64,000 nucleotides of DNA, from positions 1,307,049 to 1,371,048 of the forward strand of contig CP070727.1 in the NCBI GenBank assembly GCA_020350885.1, written 5' to 3'. The position numbers and the translations under genes were made by a program. Under the pieces are notes generated by a model. It searched no databases and was not told where the DNA came from. It saw only the letters and a list, made by a program, of their open reading frames with translations. Position 1 is the stretch's first letter; each line of letters opens with the position of its first letter. Positions 53,525-62,406 of this stretch are shown here, piece by piece. The DNA comes from a bacterium. Its GTDB lineage: Bacteria > Krumholzibacteriota > Krumholzibacteriia > Krumholzibacteriales > Krumholzibacteriaceae.

Positions 53525-54676
53525 ATGGGACTCGTGATCATCTTCTTCCTTCTGATCTTCTGTGCGCTATACGCCTATTTCGGCTATGCGGTACTTCTCA
53601 CAGCCATCGGTAGGGGCAGGCCCCTGCGCGAGCCGCCCGCCGATCTTGCCGAAGACGAGCTGCCGACGGTGGCACTGCTCATCGCCGCCTACAACGAGGA
53701 AGCAATCATCGCTCGAAAAATCCGAAATGCGCTCGATCTCGACTACCCCGCCGGGAAGCTCTCGGTCGTTGTTGTCTCGGATGGTTCCACCGACGGCACC
53801 GACTCGATGGTAGAGAGTTACCGGGACAGAGGTGTTACACTCCTTCGCGTCGAGGGACGGCAGGGCAAGACCGTGGCACGCAACCGGGCCGTTGCGAATG
53901 CCGAGGCCGAGATCGTTGTTATGAGTGATGCGAACGGCATGTACAAGCCGGATGCGTTGCGCAAGCTCGCGCGCCACTTCGCAGACGAGAAAGTGGGAGC
54001 GGTGTGCGGCAACCTCACCCTTACCGGTGAAGGTGGCCGGGAAAACCTATACTGGCAGTATGAAAAATGGATCAAGCGTTTCGAGGACCGCACGCACTCG
54101 ATAATCGGGGCGAACGGTTCGATCTATGCTATCCGGCGCTCCCTCTACGAAGAGATTCCCCCGGAGGTCGATGACGACTTCATCGAGCCCCTGCTCGCGT
54201 ATCGAAAGGGATACGCGCTCCGCTACGAAGACGAGGCGGTAAGCGTGGAGGAGGACATCGCAGAGCATAACGTAGCCGCTGAGTTCCAGGCGAAGAAACG
54301 GGTAGTGCTTCGGGGCATCCAGAGCCTCAGTTATGTCTCGGGGCTTCTCAATCCGTTCAGGTATCCGATGCTGTCGTTGGAGCTCATCTCACACAAGATC
54401 TTCAAGTGGCTCGTGCCGTTTTGCCTGATCGCCATCTTCGTCGTGAACTTCTTTCTGCCCCGGCATCCGTTCTTCGTCTTTACCTTTATCATCCAGCTCG
54501 CGTTCTACTGTTCGGCGTTCATAGGCATCACTTCCGGGTGCCGCGAACTCTACGTGCCTGCTTTCCTCGTTTTGACGAACGCGGCGATCCTCATGGCGGT
54601 CTGCGAGTTCTTCGTAGGGCGGCGGAACAGAACATGGGACCGCACCAGGGGCGGTGCCACAGAAGACGACTCATGA
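53525..54676 (+). CDS. Membrane-bound family 2 glycosyltransferase
   Basis: A ~383-residue inner-membrane glycosyltransferase. One helix at the N-terminus (VIIFFLLIFCALYAYFGYAVLL) leads to the GT2 domain: ALLIAAYNEEAII, VVSDGSTDGTD, the DxD-like MSDANGMY, and an EEDIAEH acid region (an ED motif, no QxxRW). Three or four helices form the C-terminus. It resembles chitooligosaccharide/poly-GlcNAc synthase-like enzymes. The start at 53525 is a best guess; the ribosome site is poor and a TTG at 53435 would add 30 residues. It overlaps the methyltransferase gene by four bases (ATGA). Confidence 0.83.
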   Translation: MGLVIIFFLLIFCALYAYFGYAVLLTAIGRGRPLREPPADLAEDELPTVALLIAAYNEEAIIARKIRNALDLDYPAGKLSVVVVSDGSTDGTDSMVESYRDRGVTLLRVEGRQGKTVARNRAVANAEAEIVVMSDANGMYKPDALRKLARHFADEKVGAVCGNLTLTGEGGRENLYWQYEKWIKRFEDRTHSIIGANGSIYAIRRSLYEEIPPEVDDDFIEPLLAYRKGYALRYEDEAVSVEEDIAEHNVAAEFQAKKRVVLRGIQSLSYVSGLLNPFRYPMLSLELISHKIFKWLVPFCLIAIFVVNFFLPRHPFFVFTFIIQLAFYCSAFIGITSGCRELYVPAFLVLTNAAILMAVCEFFVGRRNRTWDRTRGGATEDDS

Positions 54677-55539
54677 AATCATCGAACAGGAAAGCGTTAC
54701 GATCCCCTGTACCGTCCGGAGGCACGGACGAATGGGGACCGGCCGTCTCGAGCCCCCGGAACCCGCGGATACGAGCGGCGGTACTGCTGAGGAAGAGGTC
54801 CGAACGGGACCGTACCGGCCGTATGCTCATCGAAGGGATCAGGGAGCTTCGCCTCGCCGTCAGGGCCGGGGTATCGGTCCGGGAGACCTTCTTCTGTCCC
54901 GAACTCTTCAAGACGGACGAGGAGCACGGGCTCCTGCACGAGCTCGCAGGCCGCAACATCGATTGTGTCCGTGTCGCACGGCGTGCCTTTGCGAAGCTCG
55001 CCTACCGGGAGGGCACGGGCGGCTTCGTGGCGGTGGCCGAAAGACCCGAACGCATGCTCGAGGGACTCGCCACCGGCACAAATCCGCTGATCCTCGTGGT
55101 CGATGCAGTGGAGAAGCCGGGCAACCTCGGAGCGATCCTGAGAACGGCCGATGCAGCCGGCGTGACCGGCCTCATCGTGAGCAATCCCCGAACGGATCTT
55201 ACGAATCCCAATGTCGTACGGGCGAGCCTGGGGACCGTCTTCACCGTCCCGTGGGTGCAATCTCCGGCGGCCGAGGCTGTCAAGTGGCTGAAAGACAAGG
55301 GAATAGCGATCGTTACAACAACTCCGGCCGGGGATGCCGTTCCATACACCGATGCCGACCTGCATTCGCCCTGCGCCATCGTCGTGGGTAGCGAGGATAC
55401 GGGCGCCGGAACGATTTGGTTAGAGGCATCGGACGTACGTGTCAGGATACCGATGCAGGGGCAGGCGGATTCGCTGAACGTCTCCGTATCGGCATCGATC
55501 ATCCTCTACGAGGCCCTGCGTCAGCGGAGAGCCCCATAA
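54673..55539 (+). CDS. TrmH family RNA 2'-O-ribose methyltransferase
   Basis: A 288-residue SpoU/TrmH methyltransferase. A variable N-terminus (residues 1-55) and a substrate-binding domain precede the knotted domain: VVDAVEKPGNLGAILRTADAAG, IVVGSEDTGAG and IPMQGQADSLNVSVSASI are motifs 1-3. It methylates a 2'-hydroxyl in rRNA or tRNA, the position being unknown. The start ATG overlaps the glycosyltransferase stop (ATGA), which implies coupling without a functional link. An open frame extends far upstream but overlaps the glycosyltransferase. Confidence 0.92.
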   Translation: MKSSNRKALRSPVPSGGTDEWGPAVSSPRNPRIRAAVLLRKRSERDRTGRMLIEGIRELRLAVRAGVSVRETFFCPELFKTDEEHGLLHELAGRNIDCVRVARRAFAKLAYREGTGGFVAVAERPERMLEGLATGTNPLILVVDAVEKPGNLGAILRTADAAGVTGLIVSNPRTDLTNPNVVRASLGTVFTVPWVQSPAAEAVKWLKDKGIAIVTTTPAGDAVPYTDADLHSPCAIVVGSEDTGAGTIWLEASDVRVRIPMQGQADSLNVSVSASIILYEALRQRRAP

Positions 55540-55579
55540 GCTTCGTATCCAAATACATGCTCGCCACTGCATACCCCCT

Positions 55580-55620
55580 GCCCGGCCCGACAGAATGTCC
55601 AATTCTGTGTACCCGGCCGG
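55580..55620. promoter_or_regulatory. Inverted repeat upstream of the nitroreductase gene
   Basis: ACAGAAT (55590-55596), five bases, ATTCTGT (55602-55608), flanked by CCCGGCC on both sides. There is no T-run, so an operator for the nitroreductase is more likely than a terminator of the methyltransferase. TATACT at 55633-55638 may be the -10 of the nitroreductase promoter. Confidence 0.4.
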
Positions 55621-55673
55621 CACCGTTTCGTGTATACTGTAATCTCTACACACTGAGCAGAAAGGAAGGCTGT

Positions 55674-56174
55674 ATGTCACTCGAGACGATCTTCGCACGG
55701 CGGAGCATCCGTAAATACACCGACCAAGGCATCGGCGAAGACGATATTACGAAGCTGCTCGAAGCCGGCATGGCGGCCCCCTCATCGAGTAACCGTAAGC
55801 CCTGGCACTTTATTGTGATCCGGGACCGGGAAACACTCGGGAAGCTCGCCGATGAGCACCCGCACGGGAAGATGTTGTACGGGGCGGCGGCCGCCATCGC
55901 CGTGTGTGGCGACACAGAGATCTCCCCAGACTACTGGGTGCAGGACTGCTCCGCTGCAACCGAGAATATCCTGATCGCCGTGGCTGAACTCGGCCTCGGG
56001 GCGGTATGGCTCGCGTGTCATCCCCGCGCGGAGAGAATCGCAACATTCCGGGGGATACTGGGCATCCCAGAGCATGTGAGCATCCTCAGTCTTATCTCCA
56101 TCGGCCACCCGGCCGAGGAGAAGGAACCGAGAACACAGTACGACAAAACGAGAGTCCATAGGGAAAGCTGGTAA
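55674..56174 (+). CDS. Nitroreductase family flavoprotein
   Basis: A 166-residue FMN-dependent oxidoreductase. The N-terminal ARRSIRKYTDQGI and AAPSSSNRKPWHFIVI bind FMN, and CSAATENILIAVAELGLGAVWLAC (about 95-120) is the central helix. The physiological substrate is unknown. The start has a perfect AAGGAAGG; an ORF extended upstream is not homologous. The next small gene starts 1 base after the stop. Confidence 0.9.
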   Translation: MSLETIFARRSIRKYTDQGIGEDDITKLLEAGMAAPSSSNRKPWHFIVIRDRETLGKLADEHPHGKMLYGAAAAIAVCGDTEISPDYWVQDCSAATENILIAVAELGLGAVWLACHPRAERIATFRGILGIPEHVSILSLISIGHPAEEKEPRTQYDKTRVHRESW

Positions 56175-56175
56175 G

Positions 56176-56508
56176 ATGGTAAAACGAAAAGTCCGATCCC
56201 AGACATTGGGCATGAAGGATCTGTTCAGGGACGAGGTATTCGAGACGGTGCTCGACCATATGGAGAAACGCTTCGATTCGCATGACTTCATATTCGAGAT
56301 GATGCGCCGGTTCCCCCGCCACTATACCCATACCCTCTACGAGTGCCGGCGGGCAAAGGATCCGATCCAGACACTTCATGCCAAGATCGGCAGGAAGCTG
56401 CTCGAGTACGGCGGACGCCTCCGCAAGACACGGAGGAAGTCCTCGAGAAATGTTCGAGGGCTGCCGTCGGCGAACCAATTCTGGGAAAAGACCGAAGTAG
56501 AATCATAA
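56176..56508 (+). CDS. Small basic protein, unknown
   Basis: A 110-residue protein, rich in Arg, Lys and His. The middle (EVFETVLDHMEKRFDSHDFIFEMMRRFPRHYT) is likely helical, and the C-terminus is strongly basic. It matches nothing I know. It starts 1 base after the nitroreductase stop, so it is probably translated with it. A DNA- or RNA-binding role is conceivable from charge alone. Confidence 0.5.
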   Translation: MVKRKVRSQTLGMKDLFRDEVFETVLDHMEKRFDSHDFIFEMMRRFPRHYTHTLYECRRAKDPIQTLHAKIGRKLLEYGGRLRKTRRKSSRNVRGLPSANQFWEKTEVES

Positions 56509-56634
56509 CGAAGGAGTGCCTCGAGACCGGTACGGAGCCCCGCAGCAGCATTGGCATCCGGCAGCAGCCTGCAAAGACCGGACAACCACTCAAACGGTGC
56601 AATACGACACCCCACCCGAGGAGAGAGCAACGGC

Positions 56635-57828
56635 ATGAACAGCAAGTCCGAGCAACGGGTAACGAAATACATCTTCACGGCTTCCTTTCTCATTTCAACG
56701 ATCACACTCGTCCTGCTGGCGGTGCGCCTGCCGCTGCGATCGTATATTGCTGCAAGCTGCCTGTTCGGGGCGATCCTCGTCCTTGGCTATATCAGTATTG
56801 GCTTTTTCTTCGACAAGCACAGGCGTCTTGCCGGCTTGATTCTTCTCGTATCGATCCTGAACCTGATCCTCGTCCCCGCCGAGGCCATTCTGCGGCTCAG
56901 GGGCTTCCGGTACGAATCAGGTATCCAGTTCGGTTACCCCCGCCCGTATCAGTTTACCGTCTTCGAATCCAACGAGAAGCTCTTCTGGAGGTTTCCGCCG
57001 GGGCAGCCGGGTATCAACTCCTACGGCTTCAGGGAAAGCGAGATTGAACGGCCCAAGCCGCCGGGGACATTCCGTATCATCTTCATTGGTAACTCCTGCA
57101 CGTACCAGGGCCATCCGAAAGAGATCGAACGGATCCTGCGCGAGAAAGACCCGGGGATCGAGTGTCTGAACTTCGCCAATCCGGGCTACACCAGTTACCA
57201 GGGCAAGGTGATCGTTCGGAGCTACCTCGACGAGCTCGAACCGGATATCCTCGTGGTATCCTTCGGCTGGAACGACCGATGGCTCGCCTACGGTACGGTC
57301 GACGAGGATAAAGTTGTTACGGTATCGCAGGGCACGACGGCGAGGGCGGTGCGGGCGATCAATTCGAACTGGCGGTTCCTGCAATTCCTGCGCAAGGTTT
57401 TCTCTCCCATCTTTGGTGCGATCGAGCCATTGGATCAGAGCCGCGTGCCGCCGGACCATTTCCGCGCCAACCTCGAGACGATCGGCCGGGAGTGCACAAA
57501 CAGGGGCATACCGGTGATCTTCGCAACCGAGCCGAGCGCACATGAACGGTACGGTGTGCCGGATTATGTCGTAATCAGTAAGTATGCAAAGAACAAGGAA
57601 GCTTCCCTGGTACTGCTCGGCCGGTACAACGATATCGTGCGTGAGGTGGCAGGCGGACACGATGGCTGGCACCTGATCGACCTCGATGCCATGATCAGTG
57701 ACCGTGACGATGTACAGGCACTCTTCACCGGGGACGGCCTGCATTACAGCGAGGAGGGCCTGGCGCTGGTCGCCGAGATAGAGGCCCGCTATATCAAAGA
57801 ACATCTCCTTGAAATCCCCGAACGATGA
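56635..57828 (+). CDS. Membrane-anchored SGNH-hydrolase-like protein
   Basis: A 397-residue protein. Two or three N-terminal membrane helices (about 10-85) anchor a periplasmic SGNH domain. Block I is IIFIGNSCTYQG (Ser in GNS), block III FGWNDRWL (Gly/Asn) and block V GDGLHYSEEG (Asp, His), so the catalytic set is complete. Such proteins are O-acetyl esterases or lysophospholipases acting on envelope glycans. The ATG is behind GAGGAG at longish spacing; the longer ORF starts in a non-homologous stretch. It overlaps the next gene by four bases. Confidence 0.78.
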   Translation: MNSKSEQRVTKYIFTASFLISTITLVLLAVRLPLRSYIAASCLFGAILVLGYISIGFFFDKHRRLAGLILLVSILNLILVPAEAILRLRGFRYESGIQFGYPRPYQFTVFESNEKLFWRFPPGQPGINSYGFRESEIERPKPPGTFRIIFIGNSCTYQGHPKEIERILREKDPGIECLNFANPGYTSYQGKVIVRSYLDELEPDILVVSFGWNDRWLAYGTVDEDKVVTVSQGTTARAVRAINSNWRFLQFLRKVFSPIFGAIEPLDQSRVPPDHFRANLETIGRECTNRGIPVIFATEPSAHERYGVPDYVVISKYAKNKEASLVLLGRYNDIVREVAGGHDGWHLIDLDAMISDRDDVQALFTGDGLHYSEEGLALVAEIEARYIKEHLLEIPER

Positions 57829-58787
57829 AACGAATCGAGGCAGTCATGCCCTCAAGACCCCGTAAAAGCAGTAGATCCTATCCGGCATACCTCGATCTCA
57901 TCGAGAACGGTGAGTTCGAGCAGCGGTGCAATGAGCTCCTCGCGATCCTCGAATCCTGCACCCTCTGCCCACGCCGTTGTGCGGTCAACCGCCTCGAGGA
58001 TGAGCGCGGCACCTGCGGCGTGGGAAGAAAGGCAGTCGTCTCAAGCGTTCATCCCCACTTCGGCGAGGAGAGTCCCCTTGTCGGCCGCAAGGGATCGGGT
58101 ACAGTCTTCTTTTCCGGCTGCAACCTCAAGTGTCTCTTCTGCCAGAACTACGAGATCAGCCAGAATGCGTCCGGAGTCGAGGTGGATGCCGAGGGGCTTT
58201 CGGATATCATGCGCAGGATCAGGCATCTGGGCTGTCACAACCTCAATCTCGTCACACCGACGCATATCGTGCCACAGGTACTCGAGGCCCTTGAGGTCGC
58301 CGTCGGGCATGGCTTCGATCTTCCCATCGTCTACAACACCGGCGGCTACGACTCCATCGAGGTAATCAGGCTCCTCGATGGAATCGTCGACATCTACATG
58401 CCTGATATCAAGTACCTCTCCAGTGAAGCTGCCGAACGATACTCGAAGGCTCCAGATTACCCCGATGTGATACGGGAGGTTATGCGGGAGATGCACCGCC
58501 AGGTAGGCGACCTCGAGATCGGTACGGACGGTGTCGCTGTCCGGGGGCTCCTCGTGCGACACCTCGTTATGCCGGGACTGCTCGAGGACACAGACAGAAT
58601 CATGAAGTTCCTCGCCGACGACATCTCCAGGGACACCTACGTGAATGTCATGCGACAGTATCACCCCTGCTACCGTGCGTATCAGTTCCCGCCGCTCGAC
58701 CGTTCCCTTTCTACTACGGAGTGGAAGGATGCGGTGGATATGGCGAAGGCTGCAGGCCTGTACAGACTCGATAAGCCCTACTTCTAA
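57825..58787 (+). CDS. Radical SAM protein of the PflA-like COG1313 group
   Basis: A 320-residue radical SAM enzyme. The N-terminal CTLCPRRCAVNRLEDERGTCGVG Cys set and the SAM cluster motif CNLKCLFCQNYEIS (CxxxCxxC) are intact, followed by GGYDSIEVIRLLDGIVDIYMPDIKY and HLVMPGLLEDT. It has the pattern of COG1313 proteins, which are related to but distinct from AmrS. The function is unknown. It overlaps the SGNH gene (ATGA); ATG at 57846 with GAGG before it is an alternative start. Confidence 0.83.
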   Translation: MKRIEAVMPSRPRKSSRSYPAYLDLIENGEFEQRCNELLAILESCTLCPRRCAVNRLEDERGTCGVGRKAVVSSVHPHFGEESPLVGRKGSGTVFFSGCNLKCLFCQNYEISQNASGVEVDAEGLSDIMRRIRHLGCHNLNLVTPTHIVPQVLEALEVAVGHGFDLPIVYNTGGYDSIEVIRLLDGIVDIYMPDIKYLSSEAAERYSKAPDYPDVIREVMREMHRQVGDLEIGTDGVAVRGLLVRHLVMPGLLEDTDRIMKFLADDISRDTYVNVMRQYHPCYRAYQFPPLDRSLSTTEWKDAVDMAKAAGLYRLDKPYF

Positions 58788-58880
58788 AAAAGCATTTGAA
58801 CGCATCATGTTAACCTGCTACAGTGATGGTATCTGTAACGCAATGTCTCTAACAAATACAACACCCCGAGGTATCGAGTG

Positions 58881-60635
58881 ATGCCGAACCACACAGATAT
58901 CGTCGATCCTGAAGTAGTGAGCCAGCTGAGTGTCCAGACACTTCCGGCCCTCCTCGACTTTGCGGCTAAGAGCTTTGCTGCGCACGTGGCGATGAAGAGC
59001 CAGTACCCCTGGGGATTCCAGTCTATCACCTTCTCGGAATTCGACAGCCTCTACGCCTCCCTCGGCACCGGACTTACCGCCCGGGGACTCGGACGCGGGG
59101 AACGCGTCGCACTCATAGCAGAGAACAGCCCCGAGTGGGCGATGGTCTATGCGGCGGTCACCTCGTGCGGCGCCACGATCGTTCCCCTCGACACCCAGAT
59201 CAAGGAAAACGAGATCCGGCACCTCCTCATGCACTCCGAAGCCCGGTACCTGGTGACCTCGCAGCGCATCCTACGCGAGCGGATCGAGAGTATGCACCTC
59301 GAGGAGATAGATATAATCGTAATCGGCGAGGACGAATCGAAAGAAGATACGACAACACTCGCTGAGATTGTTTCACTCGGCAAGGAGAAGATCAACAGCG
59401 GCGAACAGGAGTTTTTCCGCCGGAGGGCCAGTATAACTCCCGAGGATACGGCAGCGGTCTGCTACACCTCGGGAACCACCGGCACACCGAAGGGGGCAGT
59501 CCTGCTGCACCGCAACATCGTCTCGAATGTCGAGGCATGCAAGCTCAGGATACCGTTCAGGCAGGGCGATGTGTTCCTGAATCTCCTGCCGCTTCATCAC
59601 ACCTTCTCGACGACATGCAACCTCCTGGCCCCGTTATACGGCGGATGCACGATCGTCTACGGCCGCTCGATGAAGTCACGTGACATCCGTGAAGACATAC
59701 AACGGGAAGAGGTAACGATCCTCGTTGGCGTTCCTCTCCTGTTCGAACATATGGTCGCTGCAATGCGTCGGCGCCTCCAGGATGCACCAAAGGCCAAGCG
59801 CCTCCTTGCTCGCTTTCTCAAGGGCCTTGCGGCCGGTCTCAGCCGCCTCCTTCGCCGGAATGTCAGCCGTGCGATATTCAAGAAACAGCTCACAGCGAGC
59901 GGGCTCGGAAGCCTCAAGCTACTCATCAGTGGTGCGGCGGCCTTGCGGCCTGATGTCGAAGAAGTTCTCTTCGCTCTGGGACTCCCCATCCTCCAGGGCT
60001 ACGGGATGACCGAGGCCTCCCCGGTCATTGCCGTAAATCCGCTCGAGAAGACAAGGCACGGCACCGTCGGCACCGCAATCCCGGGAGTTGAGGTACGGAT
60101 CGATAGCCCCGACGAGTCGGGCATCGGTGAGATCATTGTCAGGGGACCGAACGTAATGAAGGAATACTTCAAGAATTCCGAGGCGACGGCCGATGTGCTC
60201 CGGGACGGCTGGCTCTATACGGGCGACCTCGGTCATATGGACAGCGAGGGCTATATCACGATCCACGGCAGGAAGAAGTCTGTAATCGTGACGGCGGGCG
60301 GCAAGAACGTCTTCCCCGACGAGCTCGAGATACTCCTCAACGAAAGCCCGTTCATCCTGGAGAGCGTGGTGCTCCCCATACAGGATTCGTACGGCAATCC
60401 CCGCATCGCCGCCGTCATCGTTCCCGATTACGATGTCCTCGGAACATCGCCGGAGCTCAAGGAGAGGCTCACCGAGGAAAATATCAGGGCTGTACTCACC
60501 GCCGAGATCGAGAAGGTCAATGCGGAGGTCTCGAACTTCAAACGCATCGTCGAATTCCAGTTCAGAGACGAGGAACTCCCCAAGACAACCACCCGCAAGG
60601 TGAAACGCCACCTGGTGACATGGATAACGGAATAG
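58881..60635 (+). CDS. Long-chain fatty acyl-CoA synthetase
   Basis: A 584-residue AMP-forming acyl-CoA ligase of the long-chain type. YTSGTTGTPKGAVLLHRN, LLPLHHTFSTTCNLL, LQGYGMTEASPVIAVN, YTGDLGHMDSEGYITI and the C-terminal RKVKR lysine are typical. It would activate fatty acids for lipid synthesis or degradation. ATG at 58881 is favoured by GAGG 9 bases upstream over the GTG immediately before it. The UbiA gene is close behind. Confidence 0.9.
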   Translation: MPNHTDIVDPEVVSQLSVQTLPALLDFAAKSFAAHVAMKSQYPWGFQSITFSEFDSLYASLGTGLTARGLGRGERVALIAENSPEWAMVYAAVTSCGATIVPLDTQIKENEIRHLLMHSEARYLVTSQRILRERIESMHLEEIDIIVIGEDESKEDTTTLAEIVSLGKEKINSGEQEFFRRRASITPEDTAAVCYTSGTTGTPKGAVLLHRNIVSNVEACKLRIPFRQGDVFLNLLPLHHTFSTTCNLLAPLYGGCTIVYGRSMKSRDIREDIQREEVTILVGVPLLFEHMVAAMRRRLQDAPKAKRLLARFLKGLAAGLSRLLRRNVSRAIFKKQLTASGLGSLKLLISGAAALRPDVEEVLFALGLPILQGYGMTEASPVIAVNPLEKTRHGTVGTAIPGVEVRIDSPDESGIGEIIVRGPNVMKEYFKNSEATADVLRDGWLYTGDLGHMDSEGYITIHGRKKSVIVTAGGKNVFPDELEILLNESPFILESVVLPIQDSYGNPRIAAVIVPDYDVLGTSPELKERLTEENIRAVLTAEIEKVNAEVSNFKRIVEFQFRDEELPKTTTRKVKRHLVTWITE

Positions 60636-60673
60636 ACCCCGAACGTCCGGCACCCCTTCGAGGCAGATCCCAT

Positions 60674-61756
60674 ATGAAATCCGATGGTTCATCAAGACCT
60701 CCATCAGATCCTGCCCGCCGTCGAGACACACACACAACGAAAACCGACGGTTCTTCGGTGACGCCATCCGGCCCCGCCCGTCCTCGGGACACACACACAA
60801 CAAAATCCGACGGTTCTTCGGTGGCGCCATCCGGCCCCGCCCGTCCCCTGGACTATCTCTTTCTCCTGCGCCCGATGATTCTCATACCGGTCTGGACGTT
60901 CTATCTCCTCGGTGCATACCATGGAAACGCAGCGGCGGGTGCATCCATGGACTGGCGCCGTCTCCTCCTGGGAGGCGTCTCGTTCACGGCACTCCTCGGA
61001 GCCATCTACATCGTAAACCAGATCTCCGACCGGAAAATCGATCGCGCCAACGAGAAGCTTTTTTTCATTTCACACGGAATCATCCAGGTCAGGACGGCAT
61101 GGATCGAGGCGACCCTGCTGATCGTGGTCTCGTTAGTAATCGGGATTTTCTACCTACCGACCAGCTATATAATAATTATCGCGATAAGCTTGGTACTCGG
61201 CTTCGCATACTCGGTCGAACCGGTACGCTTCAAGGGACGGGTAATTCTCGATGTCCTCTCCAACGCCGTTGGGAACGGTATCCTGAATACGCTCGCCGGC
61301 TGGGTGGCGGCCGGTGCAGCGCTCGGTGAATGGAAGGTTCTTTTACCCTACCCGCTTGCGGTCGCCTCGGTACACCTCACCACGACACTCGCCGATATCG
61401 AAGGCGATCGAAGCGGCGGGCTCAGAACAAGCGGGATGTATCTTGGAAAGCGCTGGGGAATAGTGCTTTCGACATGCCTCATGGCCGCAGCGGTCGGGAT
61501 CGCCCATCTCATCGGAAACCGTCTTGCATTATACGCATCCCTCTTCTCGCTCCCGTTCTTCCTCCTGCCGGCGCGATCGAACGAAGGGCCAGCTTCACCG
61601 TCGAGCATACTGCTGCCGACCAAGACGGCAACGCTTATCTTCTCCATCGCCGCCGGCTTCATATTCAGGCTCTACATCCCGTTTCTCGCGGTCGTGATCC
61701 TCCTTACCCGCCTCTACTACAAGCACCGCTTCGGCATGCGGTATCCGTCTTTCTAA
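60674..61756 (+). CDS. UbiA family prenyltransferase with repetitive N-terminal extension
   Basis: A 360-residue membrane protein with 8-9 helices. The first Asp-rich motif NQISDRKIDRANEK (NxxxDxxxD) and the second DIEGDRSGG are present, so it should bind a prenyl diphosphate and magnesium. The RP-rich loop after the first motif of DGGGP synthase or quinone transferases is missing (NEKLFFISHG instead). The first ~60 residues consist of a repeat (SDGSSVxPSGPARPRDTHTT) not found in the family. The start is uncertain: ATG 60674 with a distant GAGG, or ATG 60620 overlapping the ligase gene. The substrate is unknown. Confidence 0.78.
   Translation: MKSDGSSRPPSDPARRRDTHTTKTDGSSVTPSGPARPRDTHTTKSDGSSVAPSGPARPLDYLFLLRPMILIPVWTFYLLGAYHGNAAAGASMDWRRLLLGGVSFTALLGAIYIVNQISDRKIDRANEKLFFISHGIIQVRTAWIEATLLIVVSLVIGIFYLPTSYIIIIAISLVLGFAYSVEPVRFKGRVILDVLSNAVGNGILNTLAGWVAAGAALGEWKVLLPYPLAVASVHLTTTLADIEGDRSGGLRTSGMYLGKRWGIVLSTCLMAAAVGIAHLIGNRLALYASLFSLPFFLLPARSNEGPASPSSILLPTKTATLIFSIAAGFIFRLYIPFLAVVILLTRLYYKHRFGMRYPSF
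60677..60850 (+). repeat. In-frame 63-bp minisatellite in the UbiA gene
   Basis: Three 63-base units, the first diverged, encode the 21-residue repeat (T/K)SDGSSVxPSGPARPRDTHT, with the last unit merging into the first membrane helix. All units keep frame. This is the same kind of expansion as in argS, with a different sequence. Confidence 0.8.
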
Positions 61757-61797
61757 CATGATCTTTTCTGGTTGGCGGTATGCAGGATAGTGAAAAT

Positions 61798-61941
61798 ACT
61801 ATGAGAGCTTACAATGAATGAATGTACTGTGTGGGCTTACTGTGTAATGAAAGAACTATGGTGGCTCACGGTGTAATGAAATTACTATCAGGGCTTACGG
61901 GGTAACGTAAGTACCATGAGGGTTTACAGCGTAACGGCCGG
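61798..61941 (+). repeat. 29-bp tandem repeat, five copies
   Basis: Five adjacent copies start at 61798, 61826, 61855, 61884 and 61913 (first copy 28 bases). The conserved core of each is ACTATG, GGCTTAC and GTGTAATGAA with changes. There are no spacers, so it is not a CRISPR array. A degenerate extra copy may precede it. It lies just past the UbiA gene and belongs to no open frame that looks real. Confidence 0.9.
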
Positions 61942-62216
61942 GATACCTTCGGAGCGCGATTATGAATTTTTTTTGAATAATACCCGTCGTTCGAATTTTT
62001 TTGTTGACAGCTTTCTATTACACTTTTTCGGGAAAACACTGCCACCCCATGAAGACCTCGCCTGTGGCTCCATAAGCTCTCCTGGCAGGTGTTCTCTCAT
62101 CGAATCGATTTTTTTATTCTCTTCATCCCACATCATGCCTGCACGGCGATCTCCAAGGGCGTTTGAAACGTATGCTATAATAATTTTGCGTGTTGGGGAA
62201 CGACGGGAGGTGTACG
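61942..62216. other. Gene-free region with an extended -10 promoter
   Basis: About 275 bases without a believable gene. TGCTATAAT (TATAAT at 62176-62181) is an extended -10, and GGGAGG at 62205-62210 stands 6 bases before ATG 62217. They point to an originally functional start for the broken gene that follows. TTGACA near 62005 has no partner. Confidence 0.45.
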
Positions 62217-62289
62217 ATGGCTATTTCTATTTCCAATTCCTCGAAAACCAGTTCTTCGGTTTGATTCCGGCAACAGGAGAACCGAATCG

Positions 62290-62406
62290 CAGTCGACACC
62301 GAATCACCTCGGTTCACGATTACTATCACAGTCGACACCGAATCACCTCGGTTCACGATTACTATCGCACTCTACACCGAATCACCACGGTTCACAATTA
62401 CCAACG
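62290..62406 (+). repeat. 39-bp tandem repeat, three copies
   Basis: Units at 62290-62328, 62329-62367 and 62368-62406; the first two are nearly identical and the third diverged. In the frame of the ATG at 62217 each encodes VDTESPRFTITIT-like 13-residue peptides. It lies in the degenerate 5' part of the HNH-family gene. Confidence 0.88.

Noticed and set aside
61798..61941. CRISPR array
   Set aside because: Copies are adjacent with no spacers, and copies differ from each other; no cas gene is nearby.
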